Shown here: one piece after another, positions 8,324 through 17,629 of the stretch | Layout of the letters: every line of letters begins with the position of its first letter | Numbering within the stretch: the first letter of the stretch is position 1 | Source of the DNA: Roseobacter insulae | GTDB lineage: Bacteria > Pseudomonadota > Alphaproteobacteria > Rhodobacterales > Rhodobacteraceae | Assembly (NCBI RefSeq): GCF_019375555.1 | Contig: NZ_JAHXDN010000003.1 | Span: 186,001-250,000, forward strand | Direction: 5' to 3' | Length of the DNA: 64,000 bases | Notes under the pieces: model-generated | Databases searched by the model: none | The model's input: only the letters and a program-made list of their open reading frames with translations | What the model was told of the DNA's origin: nothing | Made by a program: the position numbers and the translations under genes

Positions 8324-9325
8324 TCAGAGCAGGCGCCCCATGCGTCTTGCGGTGTCCAGCATGCGGTTCGAAAACCCCCATTCGTTGTCATACCATGCCA
8401 GGATGCGCACAAGGTTGCCGTCCTGAACCCGGGTCTGATCCACTGCAAGGATGGCGCTGTGCGGATCCTGCCGGAAGTCGGATGAAACGAGCTTGCGGTC
8501 CGTGGTGGCGATGATGTCTTTGAACGCGGTAGCAGAGGCCTCGCGGAAGATGGCGTTGACCGCATCGACCGACACGCTGCGCGCAACCTCCACCGTCAGG
8601 TCGATGCAGGAAACATTGGGCGCGGGCACACGGATAGCCTGACCGGTGATGCGCCCCTCAAGCGCGGGAATGACCTGACCCAGGGTGCTGGCGGCGCCCG
8701 TGGATGTCGGGATCATCGAGAGGGCCGCCGCCCGGGCGCGGTAGAGATCGGCATGCGGCGAATCGTGGGTAGGTTGCGTGCTGGTATAGCTGTGCACGGT
8801 GGTCATCATCCCCCGTTTGATCTGCAGCGCCTCGTGCAACACATGCGCGACCGGCACCAGACAGTTCGTCGTGCAGGACCCGTTGGATAAAATCACGTCC
8901 TCCGCTGTGATCCGCGCGTCATTCACACCAAAGACGATCGTCTTGCCCGCCCCCTTGGCCGGGGCCGAGAGCAGAACGCGCCTTGTGCCATTCTCCAGAT
9001 GGCGGCGCGATGCAGCCGGTGCAAGGAACTTGCCACTGCATTCCAGCGCGATATCGACATCTGCCCACTGCAGGTCAGCGGGGTCCTCATGCGCAGTGAT
9101 GCGGAGAGCTGCGTTGCCAAGCATCAGGTTTGCACCGTCCAGCTTTACCGGCAACGGAAGCCGCCCGTGCAGGCTGTCGAATTCAAGGAGATGCGCCAAT
9201 GTGTCGGCAGGGGCGGGATCGTTGAGTGCAACCACCTGCATATCGGTCTGCCCGGACGCAAGAAGCGCGCGCAGAACCGTGCGCCCTATACGACCGAACC
9301 CATTAATGGCCAATCTGACTGTCAT
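8324..9325 (-). CDS. gap: Glyceraldehyde-3-phosphate dehydrogenase, NAD-type
   Basis: A 333-residue phosphorylating GAPDH. It has INGFGRIGR, the active site SNGSCTTNC, TTVHSYTSTQ and a C-terminal WYDNEWGFSNRM. Residues 35-36 are Asn-Asp in VVALND; the Asp corresponds to Asp32 of classical GAPDHs, which selects NAD, so this copy is probably the glycolytic form. ATG at 9325 is preceded by GGAAAG; an upstream GTG would add 12 residues. It is third in a minus-strand group of gap, a 47-codon membrane gene and gap. Confidence 0.93.
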   Translation of the reverse strand: MTVRLAINGFGRIGRTVLRALLASGQTDMQVVALNDPAPADTLAHLLEFDSLHGRLPLPVKLDGANLMLGNAALRITAHEDPADLQWADVDIALECSGKFLAPAASRRHLENGTRRVLLSAPAKGAGKTIVFGVNDARITAEDVILSNGSCTTNCLVPVAHVLHEALQIKRGMMTTVHSYTSTQPTHDSPHADLYRARAAALSMIPTSTGAASTLGQVIPALEGRITGQAIRVPAPNVSCIDLTVEVARSVSVDAVNAIFREASATAFKDIIATTDRKLVSSDFRQDPHSAILAVDQTRVQDGNLVRILAWYDNEWGFSNRMLDTARRMGRLL

Positions 9326-9368
9326 CTTGTGTACTTTCCGTGGTGCGCGCGGCGCGATCACTCGGGCA

Positions 9369-9512
9369 TTATCGCCAGAAGGCGAGCCACTCGATCAGTT
9401 CAAACAGCTTTTTCCCCAGAAAGACAACATGTTCCGTGCCGTAGATCATGATGTCCACGGCCACGAGCGCGACAATGATCAGCCCGAGCACAAGTGCGAT
9501 GCCGTTGGTCAT
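9369..9512 (-). CDS. Small single-pass membrane protein, 47 aa
   Basis: A 47-residue protein starting MTNGIALVLGLIIVALVAVDI, one hydrophobic helix of about 20 residues followed by a short amphipathic tail ending LIEWLAFWR. The ATG is preceded by AGGGAAAGG. It sits in the same direction between two gap genes. I infer that it is a real gene from the good ribosome binding site, the membrane-helix composition and the position; similar small ORFs are, as far as I recall, kept at this place in other roseobacters. Function unknown. Confidence 0.7.
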   Translation of the reverse strand: MTNGIALVLGLIIVALVAVDIMIYGTEHVVFLGKKLFELIEWLAFWR

Positions 9513-9613
9513 ACAATGCCTTTCCCTGCTGGCGCGGTGCCGCTTGCATGCGCGGGCACAAACGTGGGGCAGGGTATGCCAGTCTGTCCGGGCGCCCGCA
9601 AGCACCCCGTTGC

Positions 9614-10615
9614 TCAGCCAAGGTGACCCATGCTGACGGCGACATCGGCCATCCGCGCAGAGAACGCCCATTCATTGTCATACCATGCCAGCACCCGCAC
9701 GGTGCGGCCTGCCACGACCTTGGTCTGTTCCGGCGCGACGATGCAGCTTTGTTCGGTGTGGTTGAAGTCGATGGAAACCTTGGCTTCGGCATCATAGCCC
9801 ATGACCCGGGACATCGGGCCCATGGCGGCGGCTTCCAGCGCGGCGTTCACCTCTTCGACCGTAACATCGCGCGGCGCTTCGAACGTCAGGTCCACGGCGG
9901 ACACGTTGGGTGTCGGCACGCGCATCGCGGTTCCGTCGAGTTTCCCGGCAAGCTTGGGCAAGACCTCGCCAAGCGCCTTCGCCGCCCCGGTTGACGTCGG
10001 AATGATGGCCATCGCGGCCGCGCGGGCGCGGTAGAGATCATCGTGGCGGCGGTCGAGGGTCGGCTGATCCCCGGTATAGGAGTGGATTGTCGTCATGATA
10101 CCGCGCTCGATGCCGATCGCCTCGTCCATCACCTTGGCCAGCGGGGCGAGACAGTTGGTCGTGCAGGACCCGTTGGAGATCACCGCGTCAGAGGGCAGCA
10201 GGTCGCGATGGTTCACGCCATAGACAATCGTCCTGTCCACCTTTTTCGCCGGGGCCGATATCAGAACGCGCTTGGCACCACGTTCAATATGGGTGCGCGC
10301 CTTGTCGCCATCGTTGAATTTGCCTGTGCACTCCAGAACCACGTCAACGCCGGTCCAGTCCAATGCGTTCATGTCATAGGTCGACATCATGCGGATGGGG
10401 CCGCGCCCCAGATCCAGAGAGTTCGCGCCAACGACCACATTGCCGGGGAAACGGCCGTGCACGGAGTCGTATTTGATCAGATGGGCGGCAGTTTCCAGCG
10501 GCCCGGTGGCGTTGATCGCGACGACATCTATGTCATTGCGCCCCGACGTGGCGATATGAGACAATGTGCATCTGCCGATGCGACCGAAACCGTTGATACC
10601 GACTTTGATGGTCAT
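9614..10615 (-). CDS. gap: Glyceraldehyde-3-phosphate dehydrogenase, probable NADP-type
   Basis: A second 333-residue GAPDH with INGFGRIGR, SNGSCTTNC, TTIHSYTGDQ and WYDNEWAFSARM. At residues 35-36 it has Asn-Ala (VVAINATGPLETAAHL) where the other copy has Asn-Asp. Loss of the Asp that binds the adenosine ribose of NAD is characteristic of NADP-using GAPDHs such as Bacillus GapB, so this copy may work in gluconeogenesis or under NADPH demand. ATG at 10615 has GGAGAG upstream. Cofactor preference is inference from one position. Confidence 0.93.
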   Translation of the reverse strand: MTIKVGINGFGRIGRCTLSHIATSGRNDIDVVAINATGPLETAAHLIKYDSVHGRFPGNVVVGANSLDLGRGPIRMMSTYDMNALDWTGVDVVLECTGKFNDGDKARTHIERGAKRVLISAPAKKVDRTIVYGVNHRDLLPSDAVISNGSCTTNCLAPLAKVMDEAIGIERGIMTTIHSYTGDQPTLDRRHDDLYRARAAAMAIIPTSTGAAKALGEVLPKLAGKLDGTAMRVPTPNVSAVDLTFEAPRDVTVEEVNAALEAAAMGPMSRVMGYDAEAKVSIDFNHTEQSCIVAPEQTKVVAGRTVRVLAWYDNEWAFSARMADVAVSMGHLG

Positions 10616-10830
10616 GAATACTCTCCACACGGAACATTTGCGCGCTCTATAACCGCATTCCCGCTGTGGCGGAATGCCGAAAGCGACGTGTTTTCCGAGT
10701 GTTAGCGTTAAACTTTGGCAACAGTCTGTTGCCTGCCCGCCCAAGTTGCATTCTGCGCATGCATTGCCAAGCTCACTGCATCGCTCTAGGTCTTTGAGGG
10801 AAAGACGATTGTTTGGTAAAGGAACGCACG

Positions 10831-11808
10831 ATGAGCGGATTGCTGGCCCTGTTGGATGATGTTGCGAGTATCGCCAAGGTGGCTGCGGCCTCCGTGGACG
10901 ATGTCATTGGTCAGGCGGCCAAGGCCGGTGCCAAGGCCGCGGGCGCGGTGATCGACGATGCGGCGGTGACACCGAAATATGTGCAGGGTTTTTCAGCCGA
11001 CCGCGAGTTGCCGATCATCTGGCGCATCGCCAAGGGTTCCTTCATCAACAAGCTGGTCTACCTGCTGCCTGTCGGGCTGCTGCTGGCGAATTTCGCCCCC
11101 TGGCTCATCACGCCGCTGCTCATGCTGGGCGGGTGTTACCTGTGTTTTGAAGGCGCGGAGAAGGTTGCCCATGCGCTCGGCTACGGCGGACACGGGCATG
11201 AGGCGCAGGAGGCTGACGGGCAATCATATGACGACCCGGCCCATCTGGAGGAGGAAAAGGCGGCGGGGGCCATCAAGACCGATTTCATCCTGTCCGCGGA
11301 GATCATGACCATCTCGCTGGCCGCGATCCCGCCGAGCAACTTCTGGATGGAGGCAGCCACGCTGGCGGCGGTTGCCATCATGATAACGGTTGCCGTTTAT
11401 GGCTCGGTCGCGCTGATCGTCAAGGCGGATGATGTGGGGCTCGCGATGGCGAAAGAGGGACGTCTGGGACTGACGCGTGCGCTGGGGCGGGGAATCGTCA
11501 AGGCGATGCCTGGTGTGATGTGGGCGCTGACGGTGATCGGGACGGCCGCGATGCTCTGGGTGGGTGGCAGCATCGTGATCCACGGGCTGGAAGTGCTGGG
11601 GCTCGGATGGCTTGGGCATACGATCCACGACATCGCCTACGCCGTGGGACACGCCTTGCCGCCCGCCATGCTTGCATTCGGTGAATGGACAACCAAGGCG
11701 GTTCTGGACGGAGTCTTCGGCCTGATGCTGGGGCTGGTACTTATTCCGGTCGCGGAAAAATTCGTGACGCCGTTTTGGCAAAAGACCTTCGCGCGCAAGG
11801 GGACCTGA
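10831..11808 (+). CDS. DUF808 family inner membrane protein
   Basis: A 325-residue integral membrane protein of the DUF808 (YedI-like) family. It starts MSGLLALLDDVASIAKVAAASVDDV and then has several hydrophobic segments, including KLVYLLPVGLLLANF, the LLMLGGCYLCFEGAEK block characteristic of the family, and later helices near AATLAAVAIMITVAV and VLDGVFGLMLGLVLIPV. The biochemical role is not established. The ATG at 10831 has AAAGGA upstream; an earlier ATG-rich stretch would add six residues. It is divergent from the second gap gene. Confidence 0.85.
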   Translation: MSGLLALLDDVASIAKVAAASVDDVIGQAAKAGAKAAGAVIDDAAVTPKYVQGFSADRELPIIWRIAKGSFINKLVYLLPVGLLLANFAPWLITPLLMLGGCYLCFEGAEKVAHALGYGGHGHEAQEADGQSYDDPAHLEEEKAAGAIKTDFILSAEIMTISLAAIPPSNFWMEAATLAAVAIMITVAVYGSVALIVKADDVGLAMAKEGRLGLTRALGRGIVKAMPGVMWALTVIGTAAMLWVGGSIVIHGLEVLGLGWLGHTIHDIAYAVGHALPPAMLAFGEWTTKAVLDGVFGLMLGLVLIPVAEKFVTPFWQKTFARKGT

Positions 11809-11858
11809 CCGGGCCGCGCGACCATTGCCTCAGCAGGAATGGCGGCTGGCGGGTTCAG

Positions 11859-12062
11859 CTAGTGCGTTTTGGCACCGAAGTTCATGCAGAGCGACATCAG
11901 CTTCGAGCCGCCCATATGGATCACGATCAATGCGAGCACGGATACCGTGCCAAAAGACCAGTAATTCACAAGCGCCTGCGTAACGCCTTCGCCGGTAGCC
12001 AGGGTAATTAGAGCGACGCACATACCTATACATCCGGCCAACAGGCTATATGCAATTCCCAT
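11859..12062 (-). CDS. Small two-helix membrane protein, 67 aa
   Basis: A 67-residue protein with two hydrophobic segments, about residues 2-22 (GIAYSLLAGCIGMCVALITL) and 33-50 (FGTVSVLALIVIHMGG). GGGAGG stands seven bases before ATG 12062; a second in-frame ATG two codons upstream is too close to that site, so I prefer the inner start. It is convergent with the DUF808 gene and 256 bases downstream of tkt. No family recognised. Confidence 0.55.
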   Translation of the reverse strand: MGIAYSLLAGCIGMCVALITLATGEGVTQALVNYWSFGTVSVLALIVIHMGGSKLMSLCMNFGAKTH

Positions 12063-12318
12063 CTTCATGCCTCCCACGGACTGCTCGACCGCACGCGAAT
12101 CTGTCTGGGTCAGATTTTTCTGCGTGACATGCTTTGTATGAGTCAATCGGCGGCATCGAGCCAGCGATGAGATGTCAGCAGTCGGATTTAGGCAAAAATC
12201 CACCGAAATTCGCCGACCTTTACCGGCAAATCATCGGATTTTGCACGTGCGGCGCGGTTTTCCTCCGAGCCGCACGCGATTTTTCGCGCGCCTTCGTCCG
12301 GTTGGGACGATCAATATC

Positions 12319-14337
12319 TCACTTGATGAGTGATTTGGCCTTGTCAGCGACGGCTTGCGCAGTGATCCCGAATTCCTTGTAAAGGGTGGCAGCGGGCGCG
12401 GAGGCACCAAAATCATGCATGCCGACGAAGCCGGCTTTTTCACGTTTGCCCCGCTCGCCGAACAGCCAGCGGTCCCAGCCAAAGCGGATGCCCGCCTCAA
12501 CCGCGACACGCACCGGGCCGCCGGGCAGAACGCGTTTGCGATAGCTTTCGTCCTGCTCTTCGAAAAGCTCCCAACAGGGCATTGAAACAACGCGCGTGCC
12601 GATCCCCTCTGCCTGCAGCAGGTCCCGGGCCGCCAGCGCGATTTCAACTTCGGAGCCGGTGGCCAGCAGGATGGCCTGACGCTTGCCCTCCGCATCCGCC
12701 AGAACATAGGCCCCCTGCGCGGTAAGGTTCTTGGTTTTGTGCTCTGTCCGTACCGTGGGCAACCCCTGGCGTGTGAGGGACAGCACGGAGGGGATCTTCC
12801 TGGACGTCAGGGCCAATTCCCAGGCTTCTGCGGTCTCGATCGTATCGGCGGGGCGGAACACATGGGTGTTTGGTGTCGCACGGCTGATCGCCAGATGTTC
12901 GACCGGCTGGTGTGTCGGGCCATCTTCGCCCAGCCCGATACTGTCATGGGTCATAACGAAAACGGTCGGGATTTTCATCAGCGCGGCGAGGCGCATGGCG
13001 GGGCGCGCGTAATCGGTGAAACACATGAAGGTGCCGCCGTAGGGGCGGATGCCGCCATGCAGTGCCATACCGTTCATCGCCGCGGCCATCCCATGTTCGC
13101 GGATGCCCCAGTAAACGTAGCGGCCCGCGCGGCTGTCGACGTCAAAAACGCCCAGATCCCCAGTTTTCGTGTTATTCGACCCGGTAAGGTCGGCAGAACC
13201 GCCGACGGTCTCCGGCACGACCGGGTTGATGACTTCGAGCACTTTTTCAGAACTCGCGCGCGTGGCGAGTTTGGGGGCACCTTCGGACATCTGCTTTTTG
13301 AACGCCTTGATCGTGGCGCTCAGCTTCTTGGGCACGTCCAGCGCGTAGGCCCGGTTGAAGGTCTCGCGCTTGGCGCGGGGCAGGGTGTCGAAACGCTCTT
13401 CCCAGGCGCGGCGGGTTTCTGCCCCGCGGGCACCGATCGCTTCCCATGCGGCTTTGACATCCGCGGGCACTTCGAAGGGGCCGGTCTTCCACCCGTAAGC
13501 TTCCTTGGCCGCCGCCAGCTGATCGGCATCCGTCAGGGCGCCGTGACCCTTGGAGGTGTCCTGCGCCGCATGGCCCAGGGCGATATGGGTCTTGCAGGCG
13601 ATCATGGTCGGCTTGTTGCCTTTCTTGGCCTGCGTCAGCGCAGCGTCGATGGCCGCCGGATCGTGACCGTTCACTTCCAGCACCGCCCAGCCGGCGGATT
13701 TGAACCGCCCGATCTGATCGGTACGGTCTGACAGGCTTACCGGCCCGTCGATGGTGATGTTGTTGTTGTCCCAAAGGACGATTAGTTTGCTCAGCTGGTG
13801 CCGTCCGGCCAGCGTAATCGCCTCCTGGCTCACGCCCTCCATCAGGCAGCCGTCGCCCGCGATCACATAGGTATAGTGATCGACAACCTTCTTGCCATAT
13901 TGCGCGCGCTGGATTTCCTCGGCCATGGCGAAGCCGACCGAGTTTGCGATCCCCTGACCCAGCGGGCCGGTGGTGGTCTCGATGCCCGTCGCGTGGCCAT
14001 ATTCCGGGTGCCCGGCAGTGATCGACCCCCATTGGCGGAAGTTCTTGATCTGCTCAAGGGTCATGTCGGCATAGCCTGTCAGGTGCAGCAGCGAATAGAG
14101 CAGCATGGAGCCATGACCCGCAGACAGGATGAAGCGATCGCGGTCCGGCCAGTGGGGTTGTGTCGGATCGAACCGCAGGTGTTTTTCGAAGAGCACGGTA
14201 GCCACGTCGGCCATTCCCATCGGCATGCCGGAGTGTCCCGACTTCGCGGCCGCCACCGCGTCCAGCGTCAGGGTGCGGATGGCAGTGGCTTTAGACCAGT
14301 GATCGGGGTTGGCGGCAGCGAGGGCTTTGAGATCCAC
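12319..14337 (-). CDS. tkt: Transketolase
   Basis: A 672-residue thiamine diphosphate enzyme moving two-carbon ketol units between sugar phosphates in the pentose phosphate pathway. The ThDP/metal motif [13 protein letters not shown] and the following [10 protein letters not shown] are clear, as is the central pyrimidine domain ([19 protein letters not shown]) and a normal C-terminal domain. The start is GTG at 14337 with AAAGGA upstream, giving the conserved beginning [23 protein letters not shown]. Length is typical. Confidence 0.95.
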   Translation of the reverse strand: MDLKALAAANPDHWSKATAIRTLTLDAVAAAKSGHSGMPMGMADVATVLFEKHLRFDPTQPHWPDRDRFILSAGHGSMLLYSLLHLTGYADMTLEQIKNFRQWGSITAGHPEYGHATGIETTTGPLGQGIANSVGFAMAEEIQRAQYGKKVVDHYTYVIAGDGCLMEGVSQEAITLAGRHQLSKLIVLWDNNNITIDGPVSLSDRTDQIGRFKSAGWAVLEVNGHDPAAIDAALTQAKKGNKPTMIACKTHIALGHAAQDTSKGHGALTDADQLAAAKEAYGWKTGPFEVPADVKAAWEAIGARGAETRRAWEERFDTLPRAKRETFNRAYALDVPKKLSATIKAFKKQMSEGAPKLATRASSEKVLEVINPVVPETVGGSADLTGSNNTKTGDLGVFDVDSRAGRYVYWGIREHGMAAAMNGMALHGGIRPYGGTFMCFTDYARPAMRLAALMKIPTVFVMTHDSIGLGEDGPTHQPVEHLAISRATPNTHVFRPADTIETAEAWELALTSRKIPSVLSLTRQGLPTVRTEHKTKNLTAQGAYVLADAEGKRQAILLATGSEVEIALAARDLLQAEGIGTRVVSMPCWELFEEQDESYRKRVLPGGPVRVAVEAGIRFGWDRWLFGERGKREKAGFVGMHDFGASAPAATLYKEFGITAQAVADKAKSLIK

Positions 14338-14616
14338 GGGGCAGTATCCTTTGTCGGTTTAAGCGGCCCGAAACAGGGCTGTGCAGCCTGACGGCCAAGC
14401 TCGCTGCGCTCAATATCAGTCACCCCGCAAAGATCAAGGGCAGGCAGGTGCCTTTACCTGCCAATGACTTCAACAGCGTCCGCCAAGCGCTTGATCCCTA
14501 AGCAGGGTATATTTGTTGCGCTGCTCGATTAGAGTTACCTTAATGAAATGGGGCAGCGATTCGCGCCCAAGGCAGTTGGGCAGCTGATCCCGGACAATGG
14601 GACGCACGAGGTGGGC

Positions 14617-15102
14617 ATGAGTGAAATCGAGGAACTAAACAGTCGTATAATGGCGGCGATGGACCGGGTGGCGCAGGGCGTCGACGGCCTTGGCGCGGCC
14701 GAGAACGCGGATGTCGAGGCGCTCAAGCAGGAGCTGGACGAAGAGAAAACCGTCAACGCGCAGCTGACCGAACGGGTTCGGGTTCTGGGGGAGCGGCAGG
14801 AAAAGGCGCTGGCCTCTCTCGAAGCAAAGGCGACGGAGACGGCGGAGCGTATGAGCAAGCTCGACACGGATCTGCAGCGCCTTCGGCGGGCAAACGCCCA
14901 GCTCAGCGAGGCCTGTGAAGCATTGCGCGCCGCGAATGCCGAAGGGGTGGGTGAGCCGCATCTGATCAACAAGGCGATGATGGCGGAACTGGAAGCCCTG
15001 CGGGCCGCGCGGGCGGCGGAAATCGCCGAGGCGGATGAGATCATCGCCGCACTGACCCCGCTGCTTGAAGCCAGCGGCGCACAATCAGAGGAGACCGCCT
15101 GA
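14617..15102 (+). CDS. Coiled-coil protein encoded upstream of zapA
   Basis: A 161-residue protein dominated by a long alpha-helical coiled coil (about residues 25-120), rich in Glu, Ala, Leu, Lys and Arg, with the start MSEIEELNSRIMAAMDRVAQ. It has no signal peptide or membrane helix. Its TGA overlaps the ATG of zapA by one base (TGATG), so the two are translationally coupled and probably work together at the division site. ATG 14617 is preceded by GAGGTG; an upstream ATG would add 23 residues. No enzymatic motif. Confidence 0.8.
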   Translation: MSEIEELNSRIMAAMDRVAQGVDGLGAAENADVEALKQELDEEKTVNAQLTERVRVLGERQEKALASLEAKATETAERMSKLDTDLQRLRRANAQLSEACEALRAANAEGVGEPHLINKAMMAELEALRAARAAEIAEADEIIAALTPLLEASGAQSEETA

Positions 15103-15494
15103 TGCCCGAAGTCACAATCACCATCGGTGGCCGCCAGTTCGATGTGGCCTGTCAGGCCGGAGAAGAACACTACCTGCATACCGCCGCAAAGATGCTGGAT
15201 GACGAAGCGCAGGTTCTCTCGGATCAGGTGGGGCGTATGCCCGAAGCACGCATGTTGCTGATGGCCGGTCTGATGCTGGCCGACAAAACCGCCAATATCG
15301 AGGATCGTGTTTCCGAAGTTCAGGCCCGGCTCACCGAGCGGGAAGCCGAATTAGCGGGATTGCGCGAGGCCCAGTCCCAGCCCGAGCGGGTGGAGGTGCC
15401 CGTGGTGCCGCAGTCGGTAACGGACACGCTGGCGGAACTGGCCGCGCGCGCTGAGGCGCTTGCCGTCTCGGTGGAAGAGAAAGCCAAGGCCTGA
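15102..15494 (+). CDS. zapA: Cell division protein ZapA
   Basis: A 130-residue ZapA, an FtsZ-binding protein that promotes bundling of Z-ring protofilaments in the cytoplasm. The globular N-terminal domain reads EVTITIGGRQFDVAC and EEHYLHTAAKMLDDEA, then RMLLMAGLMLADKT, followed by a C-terminal coiled coil (DRVSEVQARLTEREAEL). It overlaps the upstream coiled-coil gene by one base. A probable 6S RNA follows directly, the conserved neighbour of zapA in many proteobacteria. Confidence 0.9.
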   Translation: MPEVTITIGGRQFDVACQAGEEHYLHTAAKMLDDEAQVLSDQVGRMPEARMLLMAGLMLADKTANIEDRVSEVQARLTEREAELAGLREAQSQPERVEVPVVPQSVTDTLAELAARAEALAVSVEEKAKA

Positions 15495-15495
15495 C

Positions 15496-15683
15496 GCGCC
15501 GGCTGGCGAGACCTGTCGTCAGGCTGTCCGCCCGGAGCCCACTTTTGGCTGGCACGATGATCAGCGATGCGATTGTATCGGTGGCCAACATATGGCGGCG
15601 CGGTAGCTGCCGGGCGATCCTGCTGCCGTGGTGCTGAAGGCGCAGCAAGAGCTCATCACCCCGGCGGTCATCCCAGCCGCCGC
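15496..15683 (+). ncRNA. ssrS: Probable 6S RNA
   Basis: The 190 bases immediately after zapA are non-coding. GCGCCGGCTGG at 15496-15506 can pair with CCAGCCGCCGC at 15673-15683 (one internal mismatch), closing a molecule of about 188 nt, the size of 6S RNA. Internal hairpins are visible, for example TGCTGC with GCAGCA around 15620-15655, leaving an opened centre as expected for the RNA that mimics an open promoter and binds RNA polymerase. The zapA-6S order is conserved in many proteobacteria. Exact ends are not determined and no covariance search was possible. Confidence 0.65.
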
Positions 15684-15835
15684 TCGGGCATGAATTGCGC
15701 AGCCGACCGGGCAGATGGCTTATGTCTGGTGGTCCAAGGGGACGCGGCGAGCCTCACCACTGTCCCTGCGGATGCCAAAAAGCGAACGCGACGGTTCGTG
15801 CAAGGTGCAGGCGGCGTTGCCGCGCCCTAGACCCG

Positions 15836-16198
15836 TCAGCCGTTTGCTTCGCGGATCTTGTCAGCGGCATCCTTGTCGAATGTCACACCGTTTTCCTCCA
15901 GCAGCGTATCCAGCTCGCCTGACAGCGTCATCTCGGTAATGATGTCGCAACCGCCGACGAACTCGCCCTTGACATAAAGCTGAGGGATCGTCGGCCAGTC
16001 GGAGAAATCCTTGATGCCCTGCCGGATGCCTTCGTCGGCCAGCACGTTCACATCGGAAAAGTCCACGCCCATGTAGTTCAGCACCCCGGCCACGCGGCTG
16101 GAGAATCCGCATTGCGGCATTTCCTTGGTGCCCTTCATGAACAGGACAACGTCGTTGCTGGAAATGGTGTCTTTGATTTGTGCGTTTGTGTCGGTCAT
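15836..16198 (-). CDS. grxD: Monothiol glutaredoxin, Grx4 family
   Basis: A 120-residue monothiol glutaredoxin with the active site CGFS ([12 protein letters not shown]), WPTIPQLYV and GGCDIITEM glutathione-binding motifs. Grx4-type proteins bind a [2Fe-2S] cluster with glutathione and work with BolA proteins in iron-sulfur delivery and iron sensing. The bolA-like gene lies 61 bases upstream on the same strand, supporting a Grx4-BolA pair. GAAGGGAAA precedes the ATG. Confidence 0.95.
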   Translation of the reverse strand: MTDTNAQIKDTISSNDVVLFMKGTKEMPQCGFSSRVAGVLNYMGVDFSDVNVLADEGIRQGIKDFSDWPTIPQLYVKGEFVGGCDIITEMTLSGELDTLLEENGVTFDKDAADKIREANG

Positions 16199-16259
16199 GT
16201 CGTTTCCCTTCGGGATTATGGGTATCGCGCTGCCCGCGGCAGGCGGAAAGAGGTCCGGT

Positions 16260-16496
16260 TCAGTCCGGGGCTTTGGTTGTCAGGGCGAGCGCGTGAAGCG
16301 CGCCGTTGGAGCCATCCATCTTGCCCTTGAGTGCCGCATAAACAGCGCGTTGCTGCTGTACCCGGTTCTTGCCGCGAAAGCTTTCGTCGATGACCAGCGC
16401 CGCCATATGTACGCCGTCGTCCCCTTCGACCTTGATCTCGGCATCCGGGAAGCTGGCGCGCAGCAGGTCTTCGATTTCGCGGGCTTGCATTGGCAT
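16260..16496 (-). CDS. BolA family protein
   Basis: A 78-residue BolA-fold protein. It has the class-II-KH-like pattern [19 protein letters not shown], then [27 protein letters not shown] and [11 protein letters not shown] His in the C-terminal part and the missing Cys are typical of BolA/IbaG partners of monothiol glutaredoxin. It precedes grxD on the same strand. Start chosen at ATG 16496, six bases after GGAGG; a second in-frame ATG two codons later is possible. Confidence 0.9.
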   Translation of the reverse strand: MPMQAREIEDLLRASFPDAEIKVEGDDGVHMAALVIDESFRGKNRVQQQRAVYAALKGKMDGSNGALHALALTTKAPD

Positions 16497-16660
16497 ATGG
16501 AGCCTCCATGTTGAACTTGGCCTAGATGTAAGGGGCAGGGCAGGCGGGGACAAGATGTCAATTTGTGCGGTCCTGCGCAGAAGGCGCACTGCGCTGTGAG
16601 CAGATTTCGGGCAGACATTTCCGGCAACATCGGGAATAGTCCGGAACGAGGAGAGACACG

Positions 16661-17629
16661 ATGGAGATTTTCGAAAATGCGCCGGAACAGGCGCTGGCGT
16701 GGCACGAAGCGGGGCGTGGCGCGGTTCTGGCGACCGTGATTGAAACCTGGGGGTCCGCGCCGCGACGGGTGGGGGCGCAACTGGTGATCTCTGGCGACGG
16801 AGAAATGCAGGGGTCCGTCTCCGGCGGATGCGTGGAGGGCGCGGTGGTGCTCGAAGCGACGGACGCTCTGGAGAAAGGTGAACAGCGCATATTGGAATAT
16901 GGCGTCAGTGACAGCGATGCCTTCGCCGTGGGATTGGCCTGCGGTGGCACGATCCGCGTTCTGGTCGAACCGATCGGGGCGGTAATGCCGGTCGAGGTGC
17001 TGCGCCGCCTGATGGAGGCGCGCGCCGCCCGTGAACCCGTGGCCTACGAAGCCAACCTCGACAGCGGGGCAAGGCGTCTGGTGTCTGATACCTACGCGGA
17101 CAGGTTCGCGATGGACCGGTCGGGGTTCGAACAGGACGGCGCGGTCTTTGTGGGTATTCACAATCCGCCGCTGAGGCTGGTTGTCGTTGGCGCGGTGCAT
17201 ATTGCGCAGGCGCTGGTGCCGATGGCCCGGATCGCGGGCTATGATCCCTTCGTGGTCGATCCCCGCGCGGCTTTTGGCTCCGAGGCGCGGTTCCCGGGGG
17301 AAAAGCTGGTGCCTGACTGGCCGGACGAGGCACTGGAAGAGATCGGCGTGGACAGCCGGACCGCCGTTGTGCTGCTGACCCATGATCCGAAACTCGACGA
17401 TCCGGCCTTGCATGTGGCCCTGAAATCAAGGGCCTTTTACATCGGCGCACTGGGCTCGAAACGCACCCATGCCAAGCGCGTGGACCGCTTGCAGCAGGAT
17501 GGGTTCGACAGCGCGGACATTGCGCGCATCAACGGCCCTGTCGGCTTGGATATCGGTGCTGCCAGCCCGCCGGAGATTGCGGTCGCCATCCTGGCGGAGA
17601 TGACCCGGACGCTGAGGCGCGGCGCGTGA
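16661..17629 (+). CDS. XdhC/CoxI family molybdoenzyme maturation protein
   Basis: A 322-residue XdhC/CoxI family protein. These bind molybdenum cofactor, help sulfurate it and insert it into xanthine dehydrogenase-family hydroxylases. The N-terminal domain shows the conserved GSVSGGCVEGAV stretch; the C-terminal Rossmann domain begins VVVGAVHIAQALVPMARIAGYD, with GAVH where GAGH is more usual. A GAGGAGAG site precedes the ATG. Its TGA overlaps the GTG of the next gene (GTGA), so the two are coupled. The structural subunits S, L and M follow in the same direction. Confidence 0.9.
   Translation: MEIFENAPEQALAWHEAGRGAVLATVIETWGSAPRRVGAQLVISGDGEMQGSVSGGCVEGAVVLEATDALEKGEQRILEYGVSDSDAFAVGLACGGTIRVLVEPIGAVMPVEVLRRLMEARAAREPVAYEANLDSGARRLVSDTYADRFAMDRSGFEQDGAVFVGIHNPPLRLVVVGAVHIAQALVPMARIAGYDPFVVDPRAAFGSEARFPGEKLVPDWPDEALEEIGVDSRTAVVLLTHDPKLDDPALHVALKSRAFYIGALGSKRTHAKRVDRLQQDGFDSADIARINGPVGLDIGAASPPEIAVAILAEMTRTLRRGA

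Noticed and set aside
12246-12276. Hairpin CGTGCGGC/GCCGCACG downstream of tkt as terminator
   Set aside because: The T-run lies on the plus-strand side, while the gene ending here is on the minus strand; direction does not fit.
14548-14616. Longer start for the coiled-coil gene before zapA
   Set aside because: The extra 23 residues lack coiled-coil character and the inner ATG has the better GAGGTG site.
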